A stretch of DNA of 64,000 nt, from contig NZ_CP097322.1 in the NCBI RefSeq assembly GCF_023515955.1, positions 2,937,501 through 3,001,500 of the forward strand. Reading direction: 5' to 3'. The position numbers were made by a program, and so were the translations under genes. This stretch comes from Streptomyces sp. RerS4. Lineage in GTDB: Bacteria > Actinomycetota > Actinomycetes > Streptomycetales > Streptomycetaceae. Position 1 is the stretch's first letter; each line of letters opens with the position of its first letter. The notes beneath the pieces were generated by a model, which searched no databases, was not told where the DNA came from, and saw nothing but the letters and a program-made list of their open reading frames with translations. Of this stretch, positions 1 through 10,026 are shown in pieces.

Positions 1-42
1 GGGACGACGAGAGACTAGCAGCTCAGCGGGCCTGTACGCACA

Positions 43-1050
43 TCACGCGGCGGTGGGCACCAGGGCCGTCCGGTCCGCTTCCTCGACGTCGCCCACCTCG
101 CCGGCGCGGGCGGCGCGGCCGCCCAGGACGTAGACGTAGGCGAGGAAGACAGCCTCCGCCGCGATGCCGATGGTGATGCGGGCCCAGGTGGGGAGGCCCG
201 ACGGGGTGACGAAGCCTTCGATCAGGCCGGAGACGAAGAGGACCACGGCCAGGCCGATGGCCATGCCGAGGGCGGCGCGGCCCTGCTCGGCGAGGGCCGC
301 GCGGCGGGTGCGGGGGCCCGGGTCGATGACCGTCCAGCCCAGGCGCAGGCCGGTGCCGGCGGCGACGAAGACGGCGGTCAGTTCGAGCAGGCCGTGCGGG
401 AGGATCAGGCCGAGGAAGACGTCGAGGCGGCCGGCCGAGGCCATCAGGCCGAGGCCGACGCCGAGGTTGGCCATGTTCAGGAAGAGGATCCACAGGACCG
501 GGATGCCGAGGAACGCGCCCAGGACCAGGCAGATCGCGGCCGTCTGGGCGTTGTTCGTCCAGACCTGGGCGGCGAAGGAGGCCGCCGGATTGCTGGAGTA
601 GTACGTCTCGTACCCACCACCCGGCCTGGTCAGCTCCTTCAGCTGCTCCGGGGCGGCGATGGCGCCCTGCACCTCCGGGTGGGTGGCTATCCACCAGCCG
701 ATCAGCACGCCGAGGGCCGTCGACAGCAGGGCGGTGGGTATCCACCAGCGGCGGCTGCGGTAGACGGCGGCGGGGAAGCCGGCCGTGAAGAAGCGGGCGG
801 CGTCGCGCCAGCTCGCGCGGCGGGTTCCGGTGACGGTGGCGCGGGCGCGGGCGACGAGCTGGGTGAGGCGGCCCGTCAGCATCGGGTCGGGGAAGCTCGA
901 CTGGATCAAGGACAGGTGGGTCGAGGTGCGCTGGTAGAGCTCGACGAGCTCGTCGGCCTCCGCCCCCGTGAGTCGTCGGCCCCGGCCGAGGAGCTGCTCC
1001 AGGCGCGCCCACTCCGCCTGGTGGGCGGCCACGAAGACATCGAGATCCAT
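43..1050 (-). CDS. SpoIIM-like (stage II sporulation protein M family) membrane protein
   Basis: A 335-residue protein with a soluble N-terminal part of about 95 residues and five or six hydrophobic segments (roughly residues 102-122, 170-204, 209-237, 260-280 and 292-311). The ESPE-like core with LNMANLGVGLG and the LPHGLLELTAVF segment are typical of the SpoIIM/DUF95 family. In Bacillus SpoIIM belongs to the DMP engulfment machinery; streptomycetes do not engulf, so a role in envelope remodelling is only inferred. ATG start with a GGGGGAG ribosome site about ten bases upstream. It is divergent from an RDD-family membrane gene, a pairing often seen in actinobacteria. The exact function is unknown. 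Confidence 0.88.
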   Translation of the reverse strand: MDLDVFVAAHQAEWARLEQLLGRGRRLTGAEADELVELYQRTSTHLSLIQSSFPDPMLTGRLTQLVARARATVTGTRRASWRDAARFFTAGFPAAVYRSRRWWIPTALLSTALGVLIGWWIATHPEVQGAIAAPEQLKELTRPGGGYETYYSSNPAASFAAQVWTNNAQTAAICLVLGAFLGIPVLWILFLNMANLGVGLGLMASAGRLDVFLGLILPHGLLELTAVFVAAGTGLRLGWTVIDPGPRTRRAALAEQGRAALGMAIGLAVVLFVSGLIEGFVTPSGLPTWARITIGIAAEAVFLAYVYVLGGRAARAGEVGDVEEADRTALVPTAA

Positions 1051-1147
1051 CCGGCTACCGCTCCCCCGGTTCGGCTTACTTCTCCTGTGGTCAGCTTGGC
1101 AGACTGGAGCGCACAGGGGCGGGTCAGGTCGGTGAAAGGTGCGTGCG

Positions 1148-2050
1148 GTGAGCGATCTGGTGACGGGTGACGCGGTCGTCCTGGGGCTACGGCCCGCGCG
1201 GCTGCCGAGCCGGGCGCTGGCGATCCTGCTCGACCTCGTCGTGTACGTCGCCGGCTACGTGCTCATATCGGTCGGGCTGCTCTTCGCCACGGCTTCCCTG
1301 GACCCGGCCGCGCGGGCGGCCGTGTCGGTGGCGAGCTTCGTGCTGGTGCTGGTCGGGGTGCCGATCGCGGTGGAGACGCTGACGCACGGGCGCTCGCTCG
1401 GGAAGCTGGCCTGCGGACTGCGGGTGGTGCGGGAGGACGGCGGCCCGATCCGGTTCCGGCACGCGCTGGTGCGCGGGGCGCTCGGGGTCGTGGAGCTGTT
1501 GATGACCTTCGGGGCCGTGGCCTGCATCGCCTCGCTGGTCTCGGAGCGGGGACGGCGTCTCGGAGACGTCTTCGGGGGGACGCTGGTGATCCGGGAGCGG
1601 GTGCCGGGTGTGCGGGTGATGCCGGTGCCCGCGCCGCCGCCGTGGCTCGCGGGGCGGTTCACGGGGCTGGACCTGTCGGCGGTGCCGGACGGACTGTGGC
1701 TGGCGGTGCGCCAGTACCTGACCCGCATGAACCAGCTCGACCCGCACACCAGCGCCGTGATGGCCGCGCGGCTCGCGGACGATCTGGTGGCCCGGACGGG
1801 GACGCCGCCGCCGGCCGGGGTGCCGGCCGCCGCGTTCCTGATGGCGGTCGTCCACGAGCGGCAGTCCCGCGACGCGGCCCGCGCCTTCGGCGCTGCGGCG
1901 ACCGCCCCGGTGGCGCCCGTCGCCCCGCTGCCTCGGGTGGCTGCGCCGGTTCACGTCGCGCCGGTTCACGTCCCGCCGGTCGACGTGCCGGTCGACGCGC
2001 CGGTCGACGTCGCGCCCGTGCGGGGGACCGGGTTCGCGCCGCCCGCCTAG
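1148..2050 (+). CDS. RDD family integral membrane protein
   Basis: About 300 residues. The N-terminal RDD domain opens with LPSRALAILLDLVVY (the R-D-D signature region), followed by transmembrane segments near residues 20-45, 55-75 and 110-130, and the RGRRLGDVFGGTLVI box that ends the domain. A cytosolic tail of about 130 residues follows and finishes in Pro/Val-rich repeats of the type PVxVAPVHVPPVDVPVDAP, encoded by an imperfect tandem repeat near 1948-2025. The GTG at 1148 is chosen over the in-frame GTG at 1139 because AAAGG at 1135-1139 sits eight bases before it. RDD proteins are suspected transporters; no substrate can be inferred. It is convergent with the next gene, whose stop codon abuts this one. 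Confidence 0.85.
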   Translation: MSDLVTGDAVVLGLRPARLPSRALAILLDLVVYVAGYVLISVGLLFATASLDPAARAAVSVASFVLVLVGVPIAVETLTHGRSLGKLACGLRVVREDGGPIRFRHALVRGALGVVELLMTFGAVACIASLVSERGRRLGDVFGGTLVIRERVPGVRVMPVPAPPPWLAGRFTGLDLSAVPDGLWLAVRQYLTRMNQLDPHTSAVMAARLADDLVARTGTPPPAGVPAAAFLMAVVHERQSRDAARAFGAAATAPVAPVAPLPRVAAPVHVAPVHVPPVDVPVDAPVDVAPVRGTGFAPPA

Positions 2051-2686
2051 CTAGGCGTCGTCGTCATCGTCATCGTTGAAGGTGGACGGCGGGGTTTCCA
2101 GGTGTTCGAGCTCGATGCCGGGGGCGGAGAGGACCACGTCGCCGGCGATGTGGACGGTGTGGACCTCGCCCGTGTCGAGGGCGGTGACCCGGTACTCGTC
2201 CACCAGGAGCGGGCCGCTGTCCGTGGCGTGTTCCGCGCGGGTGAGCAACGCCCACGCCTGGTCGACCGTACGGGCGGCCAGGACCGGGTCGGTGAGGGCG
2301 ACGAGGCGGACGCGGGTCGCCGGGGCGCCGGGGACCGGGCGCAGCAGGCGGGCCGTCGCGATGAGGAAGGCGGGGGAGGTCCCGGTGAAGCCGGGGGCGC
2401 GGACGTTGCCCTCGGTGGCTTCGGTGCCGGTGGGGTCGGTACGGACCCAGGTGACGCCGTCGATGGCGGCGCCGCGCACCTGCCAGCTGTGGGCGTTGAC
2501 CTCCAGGCGGATGGGGCGGCCCAGGGCGTCGATGGCCAGGTCGACGGAGCCCCGGTGCGCGCCGTCGGGCGTGGTCAGCTGGGAGACGTAGCGCCAGCCG
2601 GACGGGCCCGGGGCGCAGTGGAAGTGCTCCTCGCCGAGGGGGGTGTGGTCGTGCGGGTCGTGGAGCGAGTAGCGGCCGCGTGGCAT
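2051..2686 (-). CDS. conserved hypothetical protein with poly-Asp tail
   Basis: A 211-residue soluble protein with no signal peptide or membrane segment and no family I can name with confidence. The body looks like a beta-rich fold of about 190 residues (alternating short hydrophobic strands such as SVDLAIDALGRPIRLEVN and VHTVHIAGDVVLSAPGIELE). It ends in a run of six Asp and an Ala, encoded by GAT/GAC codons. ATG start preceded by AAGGA at ten bases. Its stop abuts the stop of the convergent RDD gene. Upstream on the same strand is the SAH hydrolase gene, separated by a strong hairpin, so co-transcription is not expected. Confidence 0.7.
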   Translation of the reverse strand: MPRGRYSLHDPHDHTPLGEEHFHCAPGPSGWRYVSQLTTPDGAHRGSVDLAIDALGRPIRLEVNAHSWQVRGAAIDGVTWVRTDPTGTEATEGNVRAPGFTGTSPAFLIATARLLRPVPGAPATRVRLVALTDPVLAARTVDQAWALLTRAEHATDSGPLLVDEYRVTALDTGEVHTVHIAGDVVLSAPGIELEHLETPPSTFNDDDDDDA

Positions 2687-2714
2687 GGGGTGTGGTCCTT
2701 GCGTACGTACGGGG

Positions 2715-2744
2715 CAGGCCCCCGGCAGCGGTGCCGGGGGCCTG
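2715..2744 (-). terminator. hairpin terminator after ahcY
   Basis: Perfect 13-bp stem (CAGGCCCCCGGCA with its complement) closing a GCGG tetraloop, located 37 bases after the ahcY stop. No U-tract follows, as usual for high-GC actinomycete terminators. Confidence 0.7.
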
Positions 2745-2780
2745 ACGCGGTGCTGTGGATCCGCGGGGAGCGGGGGCGGA

Positions 2781-4217
<1,437 letters not shown>

Positions 4218-4581
4218 GGGTGCTGCTCCTCATGGTTCGAGAGGGTGGGTACGTACGGCTATGCCGCGCGCCGTCCAAGGACGGTGCGCCCGAGCACAGT
4301 CCGTCGGGGGCCCTCTCTCCCCACGGCCGGCCACGAGGACCGCCCGACCGCCATCAGCGGCGACGCCTGACACTGATGACGAATCTACACCGATCGGCCC
4401 AGCGGTCCCCAGTGGACCGCCCAACAAGTCGTCACTCGCCTTGGGGTCTTCGGCCCCTCCGGCGGGGCTGTTCGGGGCCTTTCGGACTTTTGATCCGCCT
4501 GCCGCGTGTTGCACGATTCCGTGGGGTCGGGTCGTACGCGCGATCCCGCAGGACCCATGGCGTGGTGTGAAGGAGATTCCA
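4218..4581. promoter_or_regulatory. divergent intergenic region between ahcY and the fructose PTS gene
   Basis: 364 bp without a convincing gene. It must hold both divergent promoters. An imperfect dyad CATCAG (4352-4357) / CTGATG (4373-4378) lies on the ahcY side, and a run of short GC-rich dyads lies at 4440-4490. I looked for a SAH riboswitch upstream of ahcY and could not fold one. No confident -35/-10 pair was seen. Confidence 0.4.
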
Positions 4582-6576
4582 TTGACCAGTCCAACCGGCC
4601 CTCCCGGTGGCGGGGGCGCGAGCGGCCCGAGGCGCCCGAAGCTGCTCGCCGTCACGGCGTGCCCGACGGGCATCGCGCACACCTACATGGCGGCGGAGAA
4701 GCTCCAGCAGGCGGCCGAGGAGCTCGGCGTGGACATGAAGGTGGAGACCCAGGGCTCGATCGGGGCCGAGAACGTGCTCTCTGACAACGATGTCAGGGAG
4801 GCGGACGGGATCATCATCGCCGCCGACAAGGAGGTCGACCGGGAGCGGTTCGCCGGCAAGCGGGTGCTGGCGACGGGAGTGGCGGACGGCATCCACCGGC
4901 CGAAGGAACTGATCGAACGGGTGCGGACGGCTCCGGTCCAGGCCGGGGCGGCGGCCCCCGGCGGCGTGGCCGGCGGCGGGGGGCGGAACAGGGAGCGTGG
5001 GGACGCGTACAAGGCCCTGATGAACGGCGTCTCCCACATGATCCCGTTCGTGGTCGTGGGTGGTCTGCTGCTCGCGGTGTCCATCGCGCTCGGCGGGCAC
5101 AGCACGCCCCAGGGGATCGCGTTCGACGAGGGCTCCTTCTGGTTCCACGTCAACGCCCTGGGCGGCCTCGGCTTCAAGCTGATGCTGCCGATCTTCTCGG
5201 GCTACATCGCGTACGCGCTCGGCGACCGGCCCGCACTCGTGCCCGGCATGATCGGCGGCTTCCTGGCCGCCGATGCCGTGAACCTCTACGGCGCGGACGC
5301 GAACGCGGGCTTCCTGGGCGCGATCGCGACCGGCTTCCTGGCCGGCTACCTGGTGGTGTGGATCAAGAAGATCAGGGTCCCGAAGTTCGTCCGGCCGATC
5401 ATGCCGATCATCGTCATCCCGATCGTGTCGACGCTGGCTCTGGGGCTGTTCTACATCTACGTGATCGGCCGGCCCATCTCCTGGGTCTTCACGCACCTGA
5501 CCAACTGGCTGAACGGCATGACGGGCACCAGCGCGATCGCGCTCGGCGCCCTCATCGGTCTGATGATCGCCTTCGACATGGGTGGTCCCGTCAACAAGAC
5601 CGCCTTCCTCGTCGCGGTCGGTCTGATCGGCACGAACAACACGGTCATGGGTATGGCCGCCGCGGCGATCCCGGTCATGCCGCTGGGCCAGGGCCTGGCC
5701 ACCCTGCTGCGTCGCAAGCTCTACAGCGCCCAGGAACGGGAGACGGGCATGGCGGCCCTGTTCATGGGCTTCTTCGGCATCTCGGAGGGCGCGATCCCCT
5801 TCGCGGCGGCCCGGCCGGCGATCGTCATCCCGGCGAACATGCTCGGCGGCGCGGTGGCCGGCGCCGTCGCGGGCCTGGCCGGGGTCGAGGACTCGGTGCC
5901 GCACGGCGGTCCGATCGTCTCGCTGTTCGGTGCCATCGGCGGTGTCGGGATGTTCTTCGCCGCCATCGCGATCGGCACGGTGGTGACCGCCCTGACGACC
6001 AACGCGCTGATCGAGATCAAGGAGCGCGAGGCCGGCGCCGGCGCGCCCGTCGGGGCGGTGTCCGTACCCGCCGCCGCGGTCGAGGCGGCCGATGAAGCCG
6101 AGGAGGCGGAGGAGGCGGAGCAGGTGTTGTCCGGGTACCTGACCGCGCGGACCGTCAAGACGGAGCTGGGCGCCGGTTCCAAGGAGGCGGCGATCCGGGA
6201 AATGGCCGAGATGCTGGCCGCCACCGGCAACGTCCGGGACGTGGACGAGCTCGTACTGGTGGCCCTCGCGCGGGAGGCGCAGGGGACGACGGGGCTCGGG
6301 GAGTCCATCGCGATCCCGCACGCCAAGACGGACGCCGTGACGCGTCCCACGGTCGGCTTCGCCCGGTCCGCCGAGGGCATCGAGTGGGGTTCGCCGGACG
6401 GGACGAAGGCCCGGCTGGTGTTCATGATCTCGGTGCCGGAGGCGGCCGCCGGTGACGAGCACCTGAGGATCCTGGCGCTGCTGTCGCGCAAGCTGATGGA
6501 CGGCGACTTCCGGGCCCGCCTCCAGAGCGCGCCCGACGAGCGGGCCGTCCTGGAGGTGCTGCGCGAGATCCGCTAG
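4582..6576 (+). CDS. fruA: PTS fructose-type permease, IIB-IIC-IIA fusion
   Basis: A 664-residue phosphotransferase permease that imports and phosphorylates a sugar, most likely fructose. The order is a IIB domain with phospho-Cys27 in TACPTGIAHTYMAAEKL, a Gly/Ala-rich linker, a multi-pass IIC channel (about residues 150-475, with FDMGGPVNKTAFL and ISEGAIPFAAA), an acidic EEAEEAEEAEQ linker, and a C-terminal IIA domain with phospho-His580 in SIAIPHAKT. The TTG at 4582 is chosen because AAGGAG sits at 4570-4575; the same frame stays open far upstream but has no ribosome site there. Neither fruK nor fruR is adjacent. The stop codon lies inside the terminal repeat of a downstream palindromic element. 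Confidence 0.93.
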   Translation: MTSPTGPPGGGGASGPRRPKLLAVTACPTGIAHTYMAAEKLQQAAEELGVDMKVETQGSIGAENVLSDNDVREADGIIIAADKEVDRERFAGKRVLATGVADGIHRPKELIERVRTAPVQAGAAAPGGVAGGGGRNRERGDAYKALMNGVSHMIPFVVVGGLLLAVSIALGGHSTPQGIAFDEGSFWFHVNALGGLGFKLMLPIFSGYIAYALGDRPALVPGMIGGFLAADAVNLYGADANAGFLGAIATGFLAGYLVVWIKKIRVPKFVRPIMPIIVIPIVSTLALGLFYIYVIGRPISWVFTHLTNWLNGMTGTSAIALGALIGLMIAFDMGGPVNKTAFLVAVGLIGTNNTVMGMAAAAIPVMPLGQGLATLLRRKLYSAQERETGMAALFMGFFGISEGAIPFAAARPAIVIPANMLGGAVAGAVAGLAGVEDSVPHGGPIVSLFGAIGGVGMFFAAIAIGTVVTALTTNALIEIKEREAGAGAPVGAVSVPAAAVEAADEAEEAEEAEQVLSGYLTARTVKTELGAGSKEAAIREMAEMLAATGNVRDVDELVLVALAREAQGTTGLGESIAIPHAKTDAVTRPTVGFARSAEGIEWGSPDGTKARLVFMISVPEAAAGDEHLRILALLSRKLMDGDFRARLQSAPDERAVLEVLREIR

Positions 6577-6738
6577 GGGGTGTCTTACGGATCGGGCCGG
6601 ATCAGGGAGCGGGGGTCGGTGCCGTGCGTCGCAAGGCGGAGGAGGGAGTCGACGCGGAGCGTCGGCGACCGACGACAACGCGGCGAGACGCGGTGCCGAC
6701 CACCGCGAGCCCGGCCTGATCCGAAAGACACCCCCTAG
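6573..6738. mobile_element. palindromic MITE-like element, copy 1
   Basis: About 165 bp bounded by 19/20-bp terminal inverted repeats: TAGGGGGTGTCTTACGGATC at 6574-6593, and its complement at 6718-6737 with one mismatch. CTAG is present at both outer ends. Inner arms continue the pairing (GGCCGGATCAGG against CCCGGCCTGATCC), so the whole unit can fold into one long hairpin. It encodes no transposase. A shortened relative with the same arms lies at 62025-62087. This fits a non-autonomous miniature element or an extragenic palindrome family; which one cannot be settled here. Confidence 0.7.
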
Positions 6739-6886
6739 CCGACCCCGTGCCGGAAGGTTCCTGCCGCGGGGCCCGTGTGCGCAGTGTCCGAATCGGTATC
6801 TACGGACATGCCGCACCGGGCCCCGACGGCATCGGCGGCGTCCGCGTCGACCTACGATGCAAGGCAGGTACATCGGAAGGGACGAA

Positions 6887-7693
6887 ATGGAACACAGGCC
6901 AGGACGCAGACGCGGGATCGCGGCGATCGTCCTGCTGGTGCTCGGAGCGGTCATCCTCGGGGGGGTGACGGTGGCGAAGGCGGTGAACCCGCCCGCGCGG
7001 TACACGGAGGGCAGGCAGGTCGGTTGGACCATGACGCCGACCTACACCAACGGGGAGAGCATCTACCTGGAGCCGGTCGCCAAGGGAAAGCTGCGGCGGG
7101 GTGACGTCGTACTCGCTTCCGTGCCGTGGTCCATGCAGAAGACCCAGATGAACCGGGTGGTGGCGGTCGGGGGCGACCGTATCCAGTACAAGCCGAGCAG
7201 CAAGGTGGCCGGCCAGTACCGGCTGGTGCTGAACGGTACGCCGCTGGACGAGCCGTACCTGGAGCAGTGGAAGTACCCGTCGACGGTGGCCTTCAACGTG
7301 AAGGTGCCGAAGGGGCACGTCTTCCTGATGGCCGACAACCGGCTGAATTCGGACGGCTCGCAGTACGCGAACAACGGTCCGGTGCCGGAGAGCAAGATCG
7401 TCTCCAAGGTCGTGCCGTACCCGATGGCCAAGATGGCGGTGTGGGGGCAGCTGGCCGGTGTGCTGGTGATGCTCGTCGGCGCCGGCCTGGCGGTCGTGGC
7501 GCGGCGGGCGCGCAAGCGGGCTCCGGCCCCGGCCGCCGCCGCCCCGGCTCCGGTCGCCGTGGTCGTGCCGGCTACGGCGGGTTCGCCTTCGGTTGGTTCC
7601 GCGGGTTCCGCGGGTTCCGCGGGTTCGGTTGCGGCCGGCGAGGCGGCGGAGACCGCCGGTGACGCCGGGGAGCGCGCGGACGTGCAGTCGTAG
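6887..7693 (+). CDS. signal peptidase I (S26)-like membrane protein lacking the Ser/Lys dyad
   Basis: A 268-residue protein with an N-terminal membrane anchor (about 10-31), an S26 fold (about 40-175), a second membrane segment (about 183-206) and an Ala/Pro/Gly-rich tail with a GSA repeat. All signal-peptidase boxes are recognisable but altered. The Ser of the SMxPT box is Thr48 (GWTMTPTY), and the Lys of the KRV box is Asn89 (MNRVVAVGGD). The spacing of 41 residues matches functional enzymes. The GDNRDNS box reads ADNRLNS. The ATG at 6887 follows GGAAGG at six bases; an in-frame ATG at 6857 lacks a ribosome site. It may be an inactive or mechanistically altered paralogue. Confidence 0.85.
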   Translation: MEHRPGRRRGIAAIVLLVLGAVILGGVTVAKAVNPPARYTEGRQVGWTMTPTYTNGESIYLEPVAKGKLRRGDVVLASVPWSMQKTQMNRVVAVGGDRIQYKPSSKVAGQYRLVLNGTPLDEPYLEQWKYPSTVAFNVKVPKGHVFLMADNRLNSDGSQYANNGPVPESKIVSKVVPYPMAKMAVWGQLAGVLVMLVGAGLAVVARRARKRAPAPAAAAPAPVAVVVPATAGSPSVGSAGSAGSAGSVAAGEAAETAGDAGERADVQS

Positions 7694-7712
7694 GCGTAGT
7701 CGGGTGGGACAC

Positions 7713-7756
7713 ATGCGAGGGGCCCCGCAGCCGGTCGGCTGCGGGGCCCCTCGCAT
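7713..7756. terminator. bidirectional terminator between convergent genes
   Basis: Perfect 20-bp stem (ATGCGAGGGGCCCCGCAGCC and its complement) with a GGTC loop, lying between the convergent signal-peptidase-like gene and the cation efflux gene. Confidence 0.85.
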
Positions 7757-7770
7757 CGCGTCTTCCGCGG

Positions 7771-8706
7771 CTACAAGGACTTGGCCTCGGCGGCCTCGGG
7801 GTTGTAGATGTCCGGCTCCAGGTAGATCACGCGGGCGATCGGCACGGCCTCGCGGATGCGGGCCTCGGCCGCGTTGATGGCGTCCGCCACCGCCGTCGCG
7901 GTGTCGTTGGCCTCGACGGCGATCTTGGCGGCGACGAGCAGCTCCTCGGGACCGAGGTGCAGGGTGCGCATGTGGATGACGCGGGTGACGACCTTCCCGT
8001 CGACGACGGCGGCCTTGATCTTCTCGATGTCGTCGGTGCCGGCGGCCTCGCCCAGGAGCAGGGACTTGGTCTCCAGGGCGAGCACGATGGCGATGACGAT
8101 GAGCAGGACGCCGATGCACAGGGTGCCGATGCCGTCCCAGACGCCGTTGCCGGTCAGCAGGGCCAGACCCACGCCGCCGAGGGCGAGGACGAGGCCGACG
8201 AGCGCGCCGAGGTCCTCCAGCAGCACCACGGGCAGTTCGGGGGCCTTGGCCCGCTTGATGAACTGGCTCCAGCTCAGGGCGCCGCGGCTCTCGTTCGACT
8301 CCTTGATCGCGGTGCGGAAGGAGAAGCTCTCCGCGATGATCGCGAAGACGAGCACGCCGACGGGCCAGTACCAGGCCTCGATCTCGTGGGGGTCGTGGAT
8401 CTTCTCGTAGCCCTCGTAGATGGCGAACATGCCACCGACGGTGAAGAGGACGATGGAGACGAGGAAGGCGTAGATGTAGCGTTCCCGCCCGTACCCGAAG
8501 GGGTGTTGGGGGGTCGCCTCGCGCCGGGCCTTCTTCCCGCCGAGCAACAGCAGGCCCTGGTTGCCGGAGTCGGCGACCGAGTGGACGCTCTCCGCGAGCA
8601 TCGACGAAGAGCCGCTGAAGAGGAACGCCACGAATTTGGCTACAGCGATGGCGAGATTGGCGGCGAGTGCCGCCACGATCGCCTTGGTACCGCCCGACGC
8701 GCTCAT
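7771..8706 (-). CDS. cation diffusion facilitator family transporter
   Basis: A 311-residue inner-membrane antiporter of the CDF family (Zn, Fe, Mn or related divalent cations against protons). The TM2 signature MLAESVHSVADSGNQGLLLLG carries His and Asp metal ligands. Further membrane segments lie at about 75-100, 112-132, 170-195 and 200-220, and LLEDLGALVGLVLAL forms the TM5 metal helix. A cytosolic ferredoxin-like domain follows (VIHMRTLHLGPEELLVAAKI). The metal cannot be deduced. The ATG at 8706 is preferred; an in-frame GTG at 8733 would add nine residues but has no ribosome site. Probably its own transcription unit downstream of manA. Confidence 0.9.
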   Translation of the reverse strand: MSASGGTKAIVAALAANLAIAVAKFVAFLFSGSSSMLAESVHSVADSGNQGLLLLGGKKARREATPQHPFGYGRERYIYAFLVSIVLFTVGGMFAIYEGYEKIHDPHEIEAWYWPVGVLVFAIIAESFSFRTAIKESNESRGALSWSQFIKRAKAPELPVVLLEDLGALVGLVLALGGVGLALLTGNGVWDGIGTLCIGVLLIVIAIVLALETKSLLLGEAAGTDDIEKIKAAVVDGKVVTRVIHMRTLHLGPEELLVAAKIAVEANDTATAVADAINAAEARIREAVPIARVIYLEPDIYNPEAAEAKSL

Positions 8707-8781
8707 GGGTGCGAGATTTCCCTTCCTGGCCACTGACTACGGCCGCACATTGTTGCAGGTGCCTGTGCGACCGACGCTACG

Positions 8782-9939
8782 TCAGACGACCACAGTGGCA
8801 CGGAAGACGGTGCCACTACCGGACAGTTCGACCATTTCGCCCGCCGGGACGAAGACGGACTCGCCCGGAGCGAGGGCGATGTCGCCCACCGTCGGGCCAC
8901 CGGCGGTGCAGAGCAGGATCTGCGGGGCGCCGGCCGGCAGGGTGCGGGGGGCGCCGCCGGCGGCCAGGAGGAAGCGCGAGAGGCGGAACTCGTCGATGGG
9001 GGTCTCGTAGACCTCCTCACCGTCGCCCTCGGGGCGCAGGACGCCGGGGGCGCTGGGCTCGAAGATGACGACCTTGAGCAGTTCGGGGACGTCGACGTGC
9101 TTGGGGGTCAGGCCGCAGCGCAGGACGTTGTCGGAGTTGGCCATCAGCTCGACGCCGAGGCCGTCGAGGTAGGCGTGCGGGATGCCGGCGCCGAGGAACA
9201 TGGCCTCGCCGGGCTGGAGTCGTACGTGGTTGAGCAGCATCGCCGCGATCACGCCCGGGTCGCCGGGGTAGTCGTGGACGAGGCCCGCGTACGGCGCGTA
9301 CGGGCCCGCGAGCCGCTCGGCGGCGGCCGCGGCCTCGTGGACCGTGTGGGCCATCTCCTCGCGGTCCGCGGTCAGGACGGCGGTGAGGACCTCGCGCAGG
9401 GCGGCTTCCTCGGGGTGGGCGCGCAGCAGGTCCACGTACGGCTTGAGGGAGTCGACGCCGAGGCCTTCGAGGAGGTCGGCGGCCTCCTGCGGCGGGCGGA
9501 AGCCGCACAGGCCGTCGAACGGCGTGAGGGCGCAGATCAGTTCGGGCTTGTGGTTGGCGTCCTTGTAGTTGCGGTGGCCCGCTTCGATCGGGACGCCGCG
9601 CCGCTCCTCGTCCTCGAACCCGGCACGGGCCCGGGCGAGGTCGGGGTGGACCTGGAGGGAGAGCGGGGCGCCCGCGGCGAGGAGCTTGAGGAGGAACGGC
9701 AGACGGGGCCCGAACTTCGCGACGGCGGCGGCGCCGAGCTCGCCCTCGGGGTCGGCGTCGATGACGGCCGCGAGCGTCGTCTCGCCCCCGCCGCGGACGA
9801 GACGGGAGGGGGCGCCGGGGTGGGCGCCCATCCACATCTCGGCCTGGGGTTCACCGGTGGGCTCCACCCCGAGGAGGGTGGGGATCGCGGTGGTGGAACC
9901 CCACGCGTAGGGGCGGATCGTGTTCGTCAGGCGGTCCAT
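8782..9939 (-). CDS. manA: mannose-6-phosphate isomerase, class I
   Basis: A 385-residue cytosolic zinc enzyme interconverting fructose-6-phosphate and mannose-6-phosphate, the entry to GDP-mannose for glycans and protein O-mannosylation. The cupin-type metal site is visible as LSLQVHPD, with further ligands in NHKPELICAL and LGAGIPHAYLDGLGVELMANSDNVLRCGLT. ATG start with AGGAAG at six bases. It lies 87 bp downstream of the frameshifted SIS-domain gene on the same strand, in an order manB - Trm112 - SIS - manA that groups mannose-phosphate metabolism. Confidence 0.96.
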   Translation of the reverse strand: MDRLTNTIRPYAWGSTTAIPTLLGVEPTGEPQAEMWMGAHPGAPSRLVRGGGETTLAAVIDADPEGELGAAAVAKFGPRLPFLLKLLAAGAPLSLQVHPDLARARAGFEDEERRGVPIEAGHRNYKDANHKPELICALTPFDGLCGFRPPQEAADLLEGLGVDSLKPYVDLLRAHPEEAALREVLTAVLTADREEMAHTVHEAAAAAERLAGPYAPYAGLVHDYPGDPGVIAAMLLNHVRLQPGEAMFLGAGIPHAYLDGLGVELMANSDNVLRCGLTPKHVDVPELLKVVIFEPSAPGVLRPEGDGEEVYETPIDEFRLSRFLLAAGGAPRTLPAGAPQILLCTAGGPTVGDIALAPGESVFVPAGEMVELSGSGTVFRATVVV

Positions 9940-10026
9940 CGTCGTCTTCCTGGATATGGAGCGGTGCGGTGCTGCGGCGGTGCGGGCTCGGCGGGCACGG
10001 GGGTGGGTGGGGGGTGCCGATGTGCC

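Noticed and set aside
4218..4400. SAH riboswitch upstream of ahcY
   Set aside because: I could not find the conserved core or fold the pseudoknot; only a small imperfect dyad is present.
6624..6719. 31-codon open frame inside the MITE-like element
   Set aside because: No ribosome site, entirely within a palindromic repeat, composition follows the repeat.
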